Shown here piece after piece: positions 43,666 through 51,569 of a stretch of DNA of 64,000 bases. The stretch lies in assembly GCF_000143765.1 (NCBI RefSeq), contig NZ_GL379770.1, positions 1 to 64,000 on the forward strand, read 5' to 3'. The notes below the pieces were generated by a model, which was given only the letters and a program-made list of their open reading frames with translations, was not told the DNA's origin and did no database searches. A program made the position numbers and the translations under genes. Source of the DNA: Sphingobacterium spiritivorum ATCC 33861 (GTDB lineage: Bacteria > Bacteroidota > Bacteroidia > Sphingobacteriales > Sphingobacteriaceae). The first letter of the stretch is position 1. Each line of letters starts with the position of its first letter.

Positions 43666-44379
43666 ATGAAAACATTCGTCAGCGATCTTTCAGGCAATCC
43701 GTATCCTATAAGAGATAAGGTGCTTGGCTCTACTCTCAGAAATGCAATTGTGCAATTGATTCAGGAAGATCATCAGGGATTTGACCGTGATAAATGCTTG
43801 TCTACAGGTGAATTGGATTATTATAAAGAAAAATATCTGTCTTCTATTCTTAAAAAGGAAATCGGAGAGCTCACGCAACTTGATCAGATGGTACTGGATA
43901 GTCTGAAGAATAATGAGCTTATATCTGCGTCTCTAGATCAGGAACAGGATACCATGAATTTTGGAGATAAAGTCTCAGACAAAGTTGCTGAGTTTGGTGG
44001 AAGCTGGACATTTATTCTTTCTTTCATTGCTTTTCTGATTTTGTGGATTTTGCTGAATATATACTGGTTAAGTAACAAAGGTTTTGACCCTTATCCATTT
44101 ATTTTACTCAATCTGATCCTGTCCTGTATAGCAGCATTGCAGGCTCCTGTGATTATGATGAGTCAGAACAGGCAGGAGGAGAAGGACCGTGAAAGGGCTA
44201 AGAACGATTATATGGTCAATCTGAAAGCTGAACTTGAAATCCGTGCACTGCATGAGAAGATCGATCATCTGATTATCCATAAGGAACAAGAGCTGGTAGA
44301 AATGCAGCAGTTTCAGGTGGATGTTATTAAAAATCTGATTGAAAAGATCGATAAACTTGAAAGCAAACTGAATAAATAG
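43666..44379 (+). CDS. DUF1003 membrane protein
   Basis: About 237 residues. The DUF1003 domain (GDKVSDKVAEFGGSWTFILS) covers two membrane helices (about 117-137 and 148-170) and is followed by a long charged helix (HEKIDHLIIHKEQELVEMQQ) that is probably a cytoplasmic coiled coil. The longer frame from 43600 adds 22 residues lacking conservation; ATG 43666 (MKTFVSDLSGNPYP) fits better. Function unknown. Confidence 0.85.
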   Translation: MKTFVSDLSGNPYPIRDKVLGSTLRNAIVQLIQEDHQGFDRDKCLSTGELDYYKEKYLSSILKKEIGELTQLDQMVLDSLKNNELISASLDQEQDTMNFGDKVSDKVAEFGGSWTFILSFIAFLILWILLNIYWLSNKGFDPYPFILLNLILSCIAALQAPVIMMSQNRQEEKDRERAKNDYMVNLKAELEIRALHEKIDHLIIHKEQELVEMQQFQVDVIKNLIEKIDKLESKLNK

Positions 44380-44399
44380 GAACTGCCTGTTAAACTTTC

Positions 44400-44407
44400 T
44401 ATTTTTG
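44400..44407 (+). promoter_or_regulatory. arfB -7 box
   Basis: TATTTTTG, exact match, its G 5 nt before the A of ATG 44412. Predicted leaderless. No -33 TTG evident. Confidence 0.6.
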
Positions 44408-44411
44408 TGTA

Positions 44412-44822
44412 ATGATAGCTAATAAAGAGATTCTGCTTACAGAGCTTGTATTCAAATTTTCCAGATCCGGTGGTGCCGGAGGTCAGCATGTCAACAAGGT
44501 ATCTTCCAAGGTACTTCTGCAGTGGGATGTGGCCGGGAGTACAGTTTTTTCTGAGGATCAAAAAGCTATTCTTTTTCATGCGCTCTCTAATCGAATTAAT
44601 AAAGATGGAGTATTGCAGTTGGAAAGTGATAATGACCGCTCTCAGCTGAAAAATAAAGAAATCGCAATTCAGCGGTTTCTGACCATTGTAGACACGGCGC
44701 TAATACCAGTTAAAGCCAGAAAAAAAACGAGAATCCCTTATTCTAAAGTCGTTGACCGTCTGGACAGGAAGAAGAGACAGTCTGAACTAAAAAAATCCAG
44801 AAGCAAGAAATTTGATGACTAA
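44412..44822 (+). CDS. arfB: Alternative ribosome-rescue factor / aminoacyl-tRNA hydrolase
   Basis: 136 residues. Release-factor-like GGQ motif at 23-25 in RSGGAGGQHVNKV, and a basic C-terminal tail (RLDRKKRQSELKKSRSKKF) that enters the empty mRNA channel. Rescues stalled ribosomes by hydrolysing peptidyl-tRNA when no stop codon is in the A site. This is the ArfB/YaeJ type, not a full release factor. Thirty-two bases after the DUF1003 gene, with its own exact -7 box. Confidence 0.93.
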   Translation: MIANKEILLTELVFKFSRSGGAGGQHVNKVSSKVLLQWDVAGSTVFSEDQKAILFHALSNRINKDGVLQLESDNDRSQLKNKEIAIQRFLTIVDTALIPVKARKKTRIPYSKVVDRLDRKKRQSELKKSRSKKFDD

Positions 44823-44885
44823 TCGTTGATACAATAAAATTCTTTTTTAAATTTATTTTATTGATATTCAGTTTGTTATGAATAA

Positions 44886-44901
44886 AACTAAAAAATTAGT
44901 T
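44886..44901. promoter_or_regulatory. BlaI-type operator 1
   Basis: AACTA-A5T-TAGTT: an inverted repeat ACTA-N6-TAGT overlapping the -33 TTG of the blaI-like promoter. Its centre is exactly 20 bp from that of operator 2, about two helical turns. Confidence 0.65.
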
Positions 44902-44930
44902 GTAAAACTATTTTTTTAGTTTTAAACTTG
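44900..44930 (+). promoter_or_regulatory. Promoter of the blaI-blaR1-like operon
   Basis: TTG (44900-44902), a 20-nt spacer, then TAAACTTG (44923-44930), one mismatch from TAnnTTTG. Two dyads cover the -33 and the spacer, so a bound repressor would occlude RNA polymerase. The leader is about 40 nt. Confidence 0.6.
44904..44923. promoter_or_regulatory. BlaI-type operator 2
   Basis: AAAACTA-T6-TAGTTTT, a perfect 7-bp inverted repeat with the same ACTA-N6-TAGT core as operator 1. It lies between the -33 and -7 elements. Confidence 0.65.
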
Positions 44931-44976
44931 TTTTATAATCGATTACTGGCAATATTGTCTTATTATTCATAGAGTT

Positions 44977-45348
44977 ATGGACGAAATCAAAGAACTTACA
45001 AAAGCAGAAGAACAAATTATGCATGAGGTTTGGGAGATAAATGGCGGATTTGTAAAAGACGTTATCGAACGCCTTCCGGAACCGAAGCCTGCATATAATA
45101 CCGTGTCTACTATCGTGCGGATATTGGAAACCAAGGGTTTCCTGATGCACAAATCCTATGGCAAGAGTCATCAATATCTGCCTAAGATTTCCAAAGAAGA
45201 GTATAAGAAAGTAATTACGGGTAAATTGTTGAACAATTATTTCGATAATTCAGCGAAGAGTATGTTGTCCTTCTTTCTTGAAGAGGATAAACTGAATCTG
45301 AAAGATGTAAATGAATTGTTGGAGATAATCGCCAAACAGAAAAAATAA
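44977..45348 (+). CDS. BlaI/MecI/CopY-family repressor
   Basis: 123 residues. Winged helix-turn-helix (about 5-75: LTKAEEQIMHEVWEINGGFV, KPAYNTVSTIVRILETKGFL) with the C-terminal helix for dimerisation. In BlaI this is cleaved by the BlaR1 protease when an inducer is sensed. Here the partner protease gene starts 35 bp downstream and carries TonB domains, so the inducer may not be a beta-lactam. Autoregulation through two dyads in its promoter is likely. Confidence 0.92.
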   Translation: MDEIKELTKAEEQIMHEVWEINGGFVKDVIERLPEPKPAYNTVSTIVRILETKGFLMHKSYGKSHQYLPKISKEEYKKVITGKLLNNYFDNSAKSMLSFFLEEDKLNLKDVNELLEIIAKQKK

Positions 45349-45383
45349 CCAAGCGGATCTACATTATTATAAACAAAAGTATT

Positions 45384-47024
45384 ATGATGACTTACCTGAT
45401 CATGGCCAATTGCAGTATGCTTGTATTGTATATGTTGTACTACCTGCTGCTAAGAAAACTTACTTTTTTTCAGTGGAACAGAGTTTATCTGATAGGAGCA
45501 TTATTAGTTTCCCTGATTGTACCAGCACTGCAGTTTATGGATTTTTCCGATAGCGTATATGCCGCCGATATTATTCCTGTAATCAAAATGAATATGATCG
45601 CTGTGCAGGGAGACGTCATTGTGTTGAATCCTAAACCTTTCACATTCAGCATGACTGTGGTGTACTGGATAACTGTAGCTGTGGCCGTTGTTTATTTTCT
45701 AATCAGATTACTGCGTATTTTCAGATTATTCAAAAAGCAAAATCCGAACATGTCTTTTTCGTTTTTGCAACAGATCTATGTTGGTGATGCAGTCGCAAAT
45801 GCTTCTCTGATCTATGCACATGAAGATGTCCACGTGAAACAACGACATACTTACGATATCCTGTTTGTAGAGATTGTCCGCATTTTCAACTGGTTCAACC
45901 CTGTACTATACTTTTATATTAAGGAATTAAAATTTCAGCACGAATGCATTGCTGATCAAATCTGCTCCGGACAGGACAAGCGTTCCTATGCGGAAGTATT
46001 GGTAGCGAACGCAATGAGTGTGCCTGCTCATGTAATGTTTCATGAGTTTTCTAATCAATCATTTTTAAAGAAAAGAATTATGATGTTATTTCAGAACAGA
46101 TCAAAATCCATCAATAGGATAAAATACGTGTTGCTACTTCCTTTAACCGTTGGCTTAGGCGTTACAGCATTAGCTTTTAATAAGACATCAGATGTTGTCA
46201 AGACAGATCTGGTATCTAAGGTAATGGATGTGCATCTTCCTCTACCAGATGCGTCTGGTCTGCAGCAACAAGCGGTAGATTTACAGTATGATAAACCTGC
46301 GCAACAGCAAGAACCGGTCGTAAAGACTGCCGAAGTTCTTCCTGAGCCTCCGGGGGGTATGAAAGCCTTTATGACATTTATAGGACAAAACTATGTCTAT
46401 CCAAAAGCTGCTGTTGACAATAAAGTAACAGGGCTTGTAAATATTGCCTTTATTGTTGAAAAAGATGGGTCTCTGTCAAATTTTAAGATTACAAAAGATA
46501 TGGGCTATGGTACAGGAGAGGAAGCTATACGAGTACTTAAAATGGCGGAGAAATGGAAGCCGGGATTAAATAATGGTAAAACGGTAAGAGTTGCTTATAC
46601 AATTCCTTTGAGATTAGCGGCTGCCAGCGCCGCACAAAATACCGAAACAGAACAGCGGGATATTTCTCCAAAAGCAGGTGTACCTAGCCCTCCGGATGAG
46701 TATATAGTTTTAACGAAAGTTGAAAAAGGTCCGGAGCCGACAGAAGGTTTTCAGAAATTTATGATGTTTATCGGGAATAATTATCAGTATCCAAGTGAAG
46801 CCGTGAAATCAGGTGTAAATGGTAAAATACTACTCACTTTTGTCGTGGAGAAAGATGGTTCACTGACAGATTTCAAAATCGCACAAGACCTGGGATATGG
46901 AACAGGTGAAGCTGGACTGGCTGTGTTAAAAAAATACAATCAGAAATGGACTCCCGGGGTTCAAAACGGGAGACCGGTCAGGGTAATGTATACGCTGCCA
47001 ATACAACTCAATACAGTGGACTAA
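45384..47024 (+). CDS. BlaR1-type M56 sensor peptidase fused to two TonB C-terminal domains
   Basis: 546 residues. Helices at about 5-22, 34-52, 90-113 and 247-264. Cytoplasmic zinc protease domain between helices 3 and 4 with HEDVH (146-150) and the third ligand E187 in QHECIAD. After helix 4 there is an extracytoplasmic linker, then two TonB C-terminal-like domains (about 324-411 and 455-541), each with NYxYP, VEKDGSL, GYGTGE and W-PG-NG. They are close copies, so the gene has an internal duplication. Classical BlaR1 has a penicillin-binding domain there instead. Inference: it may sense the envelope or a TonB-linked receptor. Confidence 0.9.
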   Translation: MMTYLIMANCSMLVLYMLYYLLLRKLTFFQWNRVYLIGALLVSLIVPALQFMDFSDSVYAADIIPVIKMNMIAVQGDVIVLNPKPFTFSMTVVYWITVAVAVVYFLIRLLRIFRLFKKQNPNMSFSFLQQIYVGDAVANASLIYAHEDVHVKQRHTYDILFVEIVRIFNWFNPVLYFYIKELKFQHECIADQICSGQDKRSYAEVLVANAMSVPAHVMFHEFSNQSFLKKRIMMLFQNRSKSINRIKYVLLLPLTVGLGVTALAFNKTSDVVKTDLVSKVMDVHLPLPDASGLQQQAVDLQYDKPAQQQEPVVKTAEVLPEPPGGMKAFMTFIGQNYVYPKAAVDNKVTGLVNIAFIVEKDGSLSNFKITKDMGYGTGEEAIRVLKMAEKWKPGLNNGKTVRVAYTIPLRLAAASAAQNTETEQRDISPKAGVPSPPDEYIVLTKVEKGPEPTEGFQKFMMFIGNNYQYPSEAVKSGVNGKILLTFVVEKDGSLTDFKIAQDLGYGTGEAGLAVLKKYNQKWTPGVQNGRPVRVMYTLPIQLNTVD

Positions 47025-47039
47025 ATTTGTGCTTAGCTG

Positions 47040-47078
47040 AAAAAATCCCGATACAATCGAATTGTATCGGGATTTTTT
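47040..47078. terminator. Bidirectional terminator, blaR1-like / LacI genes
   Basis: An 18-bp perfect stem (47040-47057 with 47061-47078), loop CGA, with A and T flanks, between convergent genes. Confidence 0.9.
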
Positions 47079-47097
47079 ATGGTAGTGGCTTTTATTT

Positions 47098-48108
47098 TTA
47101 GTTGGCCTTGATTAATTCGGTCTGTAGTGTAATAGTTTCAAATTCCTCAATTGGGTAATTGGATTCTATCATTTTGATAAGCAGTTCTGTTGCTATTTTA
47201 CCCATCTCTACCGCAGGTTGTCTGACAACATTCATAGTCGGGGAGAAAAGACTCACGACATTTGAATTGGTAAAGCCTGATATCGCAATTTTATTAGCCA
47301 GTTCGGGATTTTTAGATTTCAAAGCCATTAAGAAACCGGTAGACAGACGGTCTCCTGATATAAATATGGCATCGAAATTCTGTTCTAAAAGTTCATCTAC
47401 AACATTTTCCAGTTCATTGAGGTTCATACCTCCGTACAAACAATGTTTTACCAGATCCTCATTAAACGGGATGTGGTATTTTTTCAATGCATCCTGATAG
47501 CCTTTTAACCGTTCCCGTGTAATAGAAAGATTTTTGGCATTGTTGAGATGTGCAATTTTTCTTTTTCCGGACAGGATCAATTGTTCTGTGGCCGCAAAAG
47601 CTCCTTTATAATTGTTGACAATGACCTTGAACGTATCGAAATCCTCCGGCACCCGGTCAAAGAATACGATAGGAAATCCTCTTTCATATAGTTTTCTTAG
47701 GTACGAGATATCTTCTGTCTCGGAAGCTAAGGCGATCAGCAATCCATCTACGGATCTGGAACTCAGATATTCTACATTGAGTTTTTCTCTTTCAGCCGAT
47801 TCATGGGTCTGGGAGATCATCACATTATAATTTTTCTGATAGGCAACAGACTCTACGCCGTTAATGACCTGAGAGAAAAAATTGTTTGCAATTTCACTGA
47901 GTACAATCCCGATAGAATAGCTTCTTTTTTCTTTGAGACTTCTGGCTATAGGGTTGGCACGGTAGTTAACTTTTTCGGCATACTCTAATACGATTTTCTT
48001 AGTTTCCGGACTAATTTCATAGCTATCTCTTAGTGCTCTGGAGACTGTAGAAGTAGATAGATTAAGTGCCTGAGCAATATCCTTGATCGTATAGTTTTCA
48101 AATTTCAT
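47098..48108 (-). CDS. LacI-family transcriptional regulator of the pectin island
   Basis: About 336 residues. N-terminal LacI HTH IKDIAQALNLSTSTVSRALR, hinge helix NPIARSLKEKRS, and a periplasmic-binding-protein-like effector domain (IGIVLSEIANNFFSQVINGV). Divergent from susC; the effector is probably a galacturonate catabolite such as 2-keto-3-deoxygluconate, by analogy with KdgR-type regulators. The longer frame begins at TTG 48117, which is part of the -7 box TATATTTG; the true start is ATG 48108 (MKFENYTIKDIAQ). Confidence 0.9.
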   Translation of the reverse strand: MKFENYTIKDIAQALNLSTSTVSRALRDSYEISPETKKIVLEYAEKVNYRANPIARSLKEKRSYSIGIVLSEIANNFFSQVINGVESVAYQKNYNVMISQTHESAEREKLNVEYLSSRSVDGLLIALASETEDISYLRKLYERGFPIVFFDRVPEDFDTFKVIVNNYKGAFAATEQLILSGKRKIAHLNNAKNLSITRERLKGYQDALKKYHIPFNEDLVKHCLYGGMNLNELENVVDELLEQNFDAIFISGDRLSTGFLMALKSKNPELANKIAISGFTNSNVVSLFSPTMNVVRQPAVEMGKIATELLIKMIESNYPIEEFETITLQTELIKAN

Positions 48109-48114
48109 TCCTAA

Positions 48115-48122
48115 CAAATATA
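48115..48122 (-). promoter_or_regulatory. LacI gene -7 box
   Basis: TATATTTG on the minus strand, exact match. Its G is 7 nt before the A of ATG 48108, so the leader is zero to a few nt. Confidence 0.6.
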
Positions 48123-48171
48123 AGCAATGTTGGCAAGATTACGGCAAAATGGGATTTCGTATTTTCTGACC

Positions 48172-48195
48172 GCAATCGATGTCGGGAACGATTGC
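48172..48195. promoter_or_regulatory. Candidate LacI-type operator between regulator and susC
   Basis: GCAATCG (48172-48178) and CGATTGC (48189-48195) form a perfect inverted repeat with a 10-bp spacer. The CAATCG half-site resembles the core of LacI-family operators. It is 64 bp before the lacI ATG and 153 bp before susC, so it could serve both. Confidence 0.6.
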
Positions 48196-48347
48196 ATAAC
48201 TTTTGGTTCAAAAACGGCTTCTACTGGAATTTACTTCGCATTTTTGTGATATGATAACCGATTATAAGAATTAGACAGATAACCGTAACTAATTGCCTTC
48301 TTCTTATTAAAAAAATAATAACATCTATTAATTCAAACTAATCACTT

Positions 48348-51300
48348 ATGAGTAAAGTGCTTATGCTATTAACTGCTTTTTGTCTGTCGATAGGGGTTTC
48401 TTTTGCCCAGAACAGACAATTGCAAGGTACAATCAAGGCTGCAGACTCGGGGCAAACGTTATCCGGCGTCAGTATAAAAGTTCTTGGTACCAATGTCAGT
48501 ACCAGTTCTGACAATAAGGGGAATTTTAAAATTAATGTGCCGGTTCAGGGCGGGACACTTCAATTTTCCTATGTGGGGTATACCACACAATCCGTACCCT
48601 TCAAAACCGAGTCAACTCTCAACATCTCTCTGCAGACTGTGACGAATGCACTGGAAGAAGTGACCGTCAATGTGGGGTATGGCGTTGTCAAGAAAAAGGA
48701 TCTGACAGGTGCTGTGGCGTCCGTGAATGCGGATGTCATCTCTAAAGCTCCGGTCGCATCGGCTTTGGAAGCTATACAAGGGCGTCTTTCCGGTGTGAAT
48801 ATTTCCAGTACGGAAGGTTCCCCGGATGCCGAAATGACGGTGCGTGTACGGGGTGGGGGCTCTATCACAGGAGATAACTCGCCACTCTACATTGTGGACG
48901 GATTCCCGGTAACGACTATCGCTGATATTGCACCGTCGGATATCGAATCTATTGATGTCCTCAAGGATGCATCTTCAACTGCGATCTATGGTTCCAGAGG
49001 TGCGAATGGGGTTATTATTGTGACGACGAAGACCAGCAAAACAGGTAAATTTTCTGTGAGTTACAATGCTTTTGGCGGTGTTCGTAATATTGCAAATACG
49101 CTGGATGTATTGCAGCCGCTGGACTATGCCAGGTGGCAGTATGAACGTGCTTTACTGACCAGGAGTATCGATACCTATACCAAATATTTTGGCAACTTTC
49201 AGGATATAGACCTCTATGACGGAGTGGCAACGAATGACTGGCAGGATATTGTATTTGGTCGTACAGGTAATACTTTTAATCAGAATGTGAGTCTGAGTGG
49301 CGGTGGTGAGAAGACGAAGTACAGCTTTAGTCATAATTTTATCAAGGATAAGGCTATTATGGTGTCTTCAGGATACAATCGCCAGAATATCAATTTTAAG
49401 CTCAATCATAAGCTGCATAAGCGCGTAACACTGGATCTTGGTTTCCGTTTTTCGGATATGAAGATTGACGGGGGAGGTGCTAATGAGCAGAATGAAAAAT
49501 CGTCTGCAGATTCGCGTTTGAAAGCGGTAATGGTATATCCCGGTATCCCTGTGCAGGGCTTAACGGATTCGGAAGAGACTGATGAGGGCTTTAATTTATT
49601 TGATCCGCTGACTTTTATCGCTGACAATGATCAGCTTCAGAAGCGTCGCAGTTACAATTTAAATGGTAGTATAGGTTGGGAGATCGTGGATAATCTCCGA
49701 TTCAAGACTGATTTTACCTTTGATGACGGAAACAATTCCAATGATCGTTTTTATGGTAAAACGACCTACTATGTGCGAAATACTCCTGAAGATAAGAATC
49801 AAAATCTGCCTGCTGTGATCTTGTCTAAGATATCCCGGCAATCTATCCGGACGGCGAATACCCTGAACTATGATTTCAAAAGCCTGCTGAATAAGGATCA
49901 CAATCTGAATGTACTGTTGGGTCAGGAATATATTTTTACGAAATCCAATGCATTGACAAATACGGTTCACGGATTTCCGTCGACCTTTACTTTTGATCAA
50001 AGCCGAAAACTAACCGCTCAGGGTAAACCATTTTCTACCGAGAATTTTTTCAATGCAAATGATATTTTATTATCCTTCTTCGGTCGTGCTAACTATGATT
50101 TTCGCGGAAAGTATCTGTTAAGCGCTACCTTCCGTGCTGATGGTTCATCTAAATTTGGTCCGGGTAATAAGTGGGGATATTTCCCTTCCGTTTCCGGAGC
50201 ATGGAGAATCTCTGATGAGGCGTTTATGGATGCTTCAAAATCCTGGCTGAATGATCTGAAACTAAGGCTGAGTTATGGTACTGCAGGTAATAACAATATT
50301 CCTACAGGACAGATCGATCCTACATTTACCGTAACACCTACCTCCTGGATTAACGGATACAGCAGTTTCTGGTCTACTTCCAAGATCATGTCCAATCCGG
50401 ACCTGAAGTGGGAAACAACTATTACCCGAAATCTGGGATTAGACTTTAGCTTATTTAATAGTCGTGTAACAGGTACAGTAGAAGCTTATCTCAATAAAAC
50501 GAAAGATTTGCTGATAGACTATCCTATTGCAGGAGTGGGATATGACAGCCAGTACCGTAATATGGGAGAAACGCAGAATAAAGGTATTGAAGTTGCTTTA
50601 AACTGGGCTGCTGTCAAATCTAAAGATTTTGATCTCAATGTATCGGCAAATATTAGTTTCAACAGAAACCGTGTTAATTCTCTGGGACTTCTGAATGCGA
50701 TTAACTGGCCTTCGAGATGGGCTTCTACAGAGATCGGGTCGGATTACTGGGTGCAACCGGGCGCTGCTGTCGGCCAGATGTATGGCTATAAGTCAGCCGG
50801 CCGATATGAGGTATCTGATTTTACCGGATACGATGCTGCAAAAGGTATATGGACACTCAAAGAAGGAGTTGCTACAGCTAATGATGTGATCGGTACGATT
50901 CGTCCGGGATCTATGAAACTGGAGGATCTGAATGGAGATGGTAAAATAAACGAAAGTGATAAGACGATTATTGGTAATGCCAATCCTAAACATACCGGAG
51001 GTTTCTCGATCAATACACGGTATAAGAATTTTGATCTTACAGCACTTTTCAACTGGAGCTTCGGGAATGACATCTATAATGCCAATAAGATTGAATATAC
51101 CCAGACCAGTAAGTATCACTCCCGTAATATGATCTCTATTATGGAAGAAGGTCAGCGCTGGACGAATCTGCTGCCTGACGGAACCATCAGTAATGATCCT
51201 GTTCAGCTGGCAGCCATGAATGCAAATACAACGCTGTGGTCGCCACTTACCAAACAGTTTATTTTCAGTGACTGGGCTGTAGAAGACGGTTCGTTCCTGC

Positions 51301-51533
51301 GGTTGGGTACATTGACATTGGGATACACATTTTCGAATGAACTGCTACAAAAGGTCAAAGTAAAGAACCTGCGTATATATGGTACAGGGTATAATCTGTT
51401 TCGTATCACAAACTACAGTGGCTTTGATCCGGAAGTATCTACCAGAAGACAATCTGCACTTACACCGGGAGTAGATTACTCTGCTTATCCTAAAAGTCGC
51501 TTGTATGTGGTAGGGATAAATCTGAGCTTCTAA
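48348..51533 (+). CDS. SusC/RagA-family TonB-dependent outer-membrane transporter
   Basis: 1061 residues. Signal peptide (GVSFAQN), carboxypeptidase-like regulatory domain (about 24-100), then the plug (LTGAVASVNADVISKAPVAS; LYIVDGFPV; SSTAIYGSRGANGVIIVTTK) and a 22-strand barrel ending in the terminal aromatic LSF. Takes up oligosaccharides with energy from TonB-ExbBD, working as a pair with the lipid-anchored SusD. Substrate inferred from the neighbours as a pectin oligosaccharide. A CATTTTTG sequence at 48239-48246 is one mismatch from a -7 box. Starts the PUL. Confidence 0.95.
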   Translation: MSKVLMLLTAFCLSIGVSFAQNRQLQGTIKAADSGQTLSGVSIKVLGTNVSTSSDNKGNFKINVPVQGGTLQFSYVGYTTQSVPFKTESTLNISLQTVTNALEEVTVNVGYGVVKKKDLTGAVASVNADVISKAPVASALEAIQGRLSGVNISSTEGSPDAEMTVRVRGGGSITGDNSPLYIVDGFPVTTIADIAPSDIESIDVLKDASSTAIYGSRGANGVIIVTTKTSKTGKFSVSYNAFGGVRNIANTLDVLQPLDYARWQYERALLTRSIDTYTKYFGNFQDIDLYDGVATNDWQDIVFGRTGNTFNQNVSLSGGGEKTKYSFSHNFIKDKAIMVSSGYNRQNINFKLNHKLHKRVTLDLGFRFSDMKIDGGGANEQNEKSSADSRLKAVMVYPGIPVQGLTDSEETDEGFNLFDPLTFIADNDQLQKRRSYNLNGSIGWEIVDNLRFKTDFTFDDGNNSNDRFYGKTTYYVRNTPEDKNQNLPAVILSKISRQSIRTANTLNYDFKSLLNKDHNLNVLLGQEYIFTKSNALTNTVHGFPSTFTFDQSRKLTAQGKPFSTENFFNANDILLSFFGRANYDFRGKYLLSATFRADGSSKFGPGNKWGYFPSVSGAWRISDEAFMDASKSWLNDLKLRLSYGTAGNNNIPTGQIDPTFTVTPTSWINGYSSFWSTSKIMSNPDLKWETTITRNLGLDFSLFNSRVTGTVEAYLNKTKDLLIDYPIAGVGYDSQYRNMGETQNKGIEVALNWAAVKSKDFDLNVSANISFNRNRVNSLGLLNAINWPSRWASTEIGSDYWVQPGAAVGQMYGYKSAGRYEVSDFTGYDAAKGIWTLKEGVATANDVIGTIRPGSMKLEDLNGDGKINESDKTIIGNANPKHTGGFSINTRYKNFDLTALFNWSFGNDIYNANKIEYTQTSKYHSRNMISIMEEGQRWTNLLPDGTISNDPVQLAAMNANTTLWSPLTKQFIFSDWAVEDGSFLRLGTLTLGYTFSNELLQKVKVKNLRIYGTGYNLFRITNYSGFDPEVSTRRQSALTPGVDYSAYPKSRLYVVGINLSF

Positions 51534-51569
51534 GGATTGATATCAATTAATGATCAAAAAATTTTAGAG

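Noticed and set aside
44977..47024. Beta-lactam resistance locus (blaI-blaR1)
   Set aside because: No penicillin-binding sensor domain and no beta-lactamase gene nearby; the sensor carries TonB-type domains.
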